Assembly: GCA_002332905.1 (NCBI GenBank)
Contig: DDAM01000038.1
Location: 1-14,030, forward strand
Length of the DNA: 14,030 bases
Source of the DNA: Firmicutes bacterium UBA2058
GTDB taxonomy: Bacteria > Bacillota > Clostridia > Tissierellales > Sedimentibacteraceae
Direction of reading: 5' to 3'
Positions within the stretch are counted from its first letter, which is position 1. Each line of letters starts with the position of its first letter. The notes under the pieces are model-generated. The model was not told the DNA's origin and made no database searches. It saw only the letters and a list, made by a program, of their open reading frames with translations. Shown here in pieces: positions 13,433 to 14,030 of the stretch. A program made the position numbers and the translations under genes.

Positions 13433-13913
13433 AAATTATTTCTAATACCTTATATTTAATTATATCTCCATTTGGAGAAGTGACTTCTACTATATCATTT
13501 ACCTTTTTACCAAGCAATGCTTTTCCTAAAGGAGATTCTTGAGAGATTTTACCCGAGAAAGGATCAGCACCTATAGTACCAACTATTGAATACTCTAGTG
13601 TTTCTTCAAATTCTATATCATAAATTTTAACTCTTGAGCCCATTTGTATAACATCCTTCATTGAACTATCATGAGTTACAACTTTTATTCTTTTTAATTT
13701 ATCTTCGAGAATAATTATTTTTGATTCATTAACATTTTGTTCTTCTTTGGCTTCAGAGTATTCTGCGTTCTCACTTAAGTCACCAAAACCTAATGCAACC
13801 TTTATTTTTTCTGCTATTTCTTTTCTTTTTGTAACTTTTCTAAACTCTAATTCATTTGTTAATTGTATATATTCTTCTTCTGTTATTAGTATCTGGTCTT
13901 TGTTAATACTCAT
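13431..13913 (-). CDS. greA: Transcription elongation factor GreA
   Basis: GreA enters the secondary channel of RNA polymerase and stimulates transcript cleavage to rescue backtracked complexes. The 160-residue product is the usual length. The N-terminal coiled coil carries the tip motif GDLSENAEY with Asp45 and Glu48, matching the acidic pair (Asp41/Glu44 in E. coli) that binds the catalytic magnesium. The C-terminal FKBP-like domain includes SPLGKALLGKKVNDIVEV. The ATG at 13911-13913 follows GGGGTGA. It has its own consensus-like promoter at 13965-13993 and a shared terminator, so it is monocistronic as far as seen; the frequently adjacent lysS is not on its downstream side. The acidic tip excludes the Gfh-type and Rnk-like relatives. 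Confidence 0.95.
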   Translation of the reverse strand: MSINKDQILITEEEYIQLTNELEFRKVTKRKEIAEKIKVALGFGDLSENAEYSEAKEEQNVNESKIIILEDKLKRIKVVTHDSSMKDVIQMGSRVKIYDIEFEETLEYSIVGTIGADPFSGKISQESPLGKALLGKKVNDIVEVTSPNGDIIKYKVLEII

Positions 13914-13964
13914 AATTTCACCCCGTACATATATATGTTTCTATTTTTTATAGTTAATTTAAAT

Positions 13965-13993
13965 ATTATACCACAAGTGTCAGTATTAGTAAA
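13965..13993 (-). promoter_or_regulatory. SigA-type promoter for greA, extended -10
   Basis: On the minus strand, TTTACT (plus positions 13988-13993), a 17-base spacer and a perfect TATAAT (13965-13970) preceded by TGG. A leader of roughly 45 bases follows, containing the palindrome ACATATATATGT. The remainder to 14030 shows nothing recognisable. Confidence 0.7.
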
Positions 13994-14030
13994 GTAAATT
14001 AAATATTATTCAGCGTCAAAGATTAAATAT

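Noticed and set aside
1..14030. CRISPR array, tRNA, rRNA, transposase or prophage genes
   Set aside because: No regularly spaced direct repeats, cloverleaf or rRNA signatures, or mobile-element proteins were seen on either strand.

Overview
The window reads as chromosomal DNA of an anaerobic, endospore-forming, low-GC Firmicute, most likely class Clostridia. The evidence is the AT-rich base composition, strong GGAGG ribosome binding sites, two sporulation genes (gpr, spoIIP), the conserved Firmicute order rpsT-gpr-spoIIP-lepA-hemW, and a pair of desulfoferrodoxin superoxide reductases typical of strict anaerobes. Genus cannot be fixed from the sequence alone.

Layout. (1) Positions 1-330: a small two-helix membrane ORF, possibly frameshifted, ending in a terminator shared with convergent rpsT. 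(2) 375-6221: rpsT (minus, TTG start), then on the plus strand gpr (germination protease), spoIIP (forespore engulfment hydrolase), lepA (elongation factor 4) and hemW (heme chaperone). This is the well-known Firmicute block, but hrcA-grpE-dnaK, which often follow hemW, do not follow here. (3) 6297-9954: a PhzF-family protein, then tldD-tldE (a heterodimeric metalloprotease) as a two-gene unit. (4) 9955-10155: a convergent intergenic gap holding a MITE-like quasi-palindrome. (5) 10156-11274: a minimal DEAD-box RNA helicase on the minus strand. (6) 11606-13364: an anaerobe oxygen-defence cluster made of a cysteine-rich ferredoxin-like protein and two desulfoferrodoxin paralogues (54% identical in an ungapped alignment counted by hand), with terminators and promoter-like sites between them. 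(7) 13431-13913: greA on the minus strand, convergent with the second desulfoferrodoxin.

The most notable unexplained signal is a roughly 75-base element found three times: before phzF, before the ferredoxin-like gene, and before the helicase on the opposite strand. Each copy carries a first hairpin of about 10 bp, a second small hairpin, and a purine-rich ribosome binding site a few bases before the downstream ATG. The arms of the first hairpin differ between copies but still pair. Each copy also holds a GTG-initiated ORF of 20-25 codons encoding a related peptide (MKK...D..K.RNG) that overlaps the downstream start codon. It may be a mobile repeat that inserts at ribosome binding sites, a translational-coupling leader, or both.

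No rRNA, tRNA, CRISPR array, transposase, integrase or phage gene was recognised.
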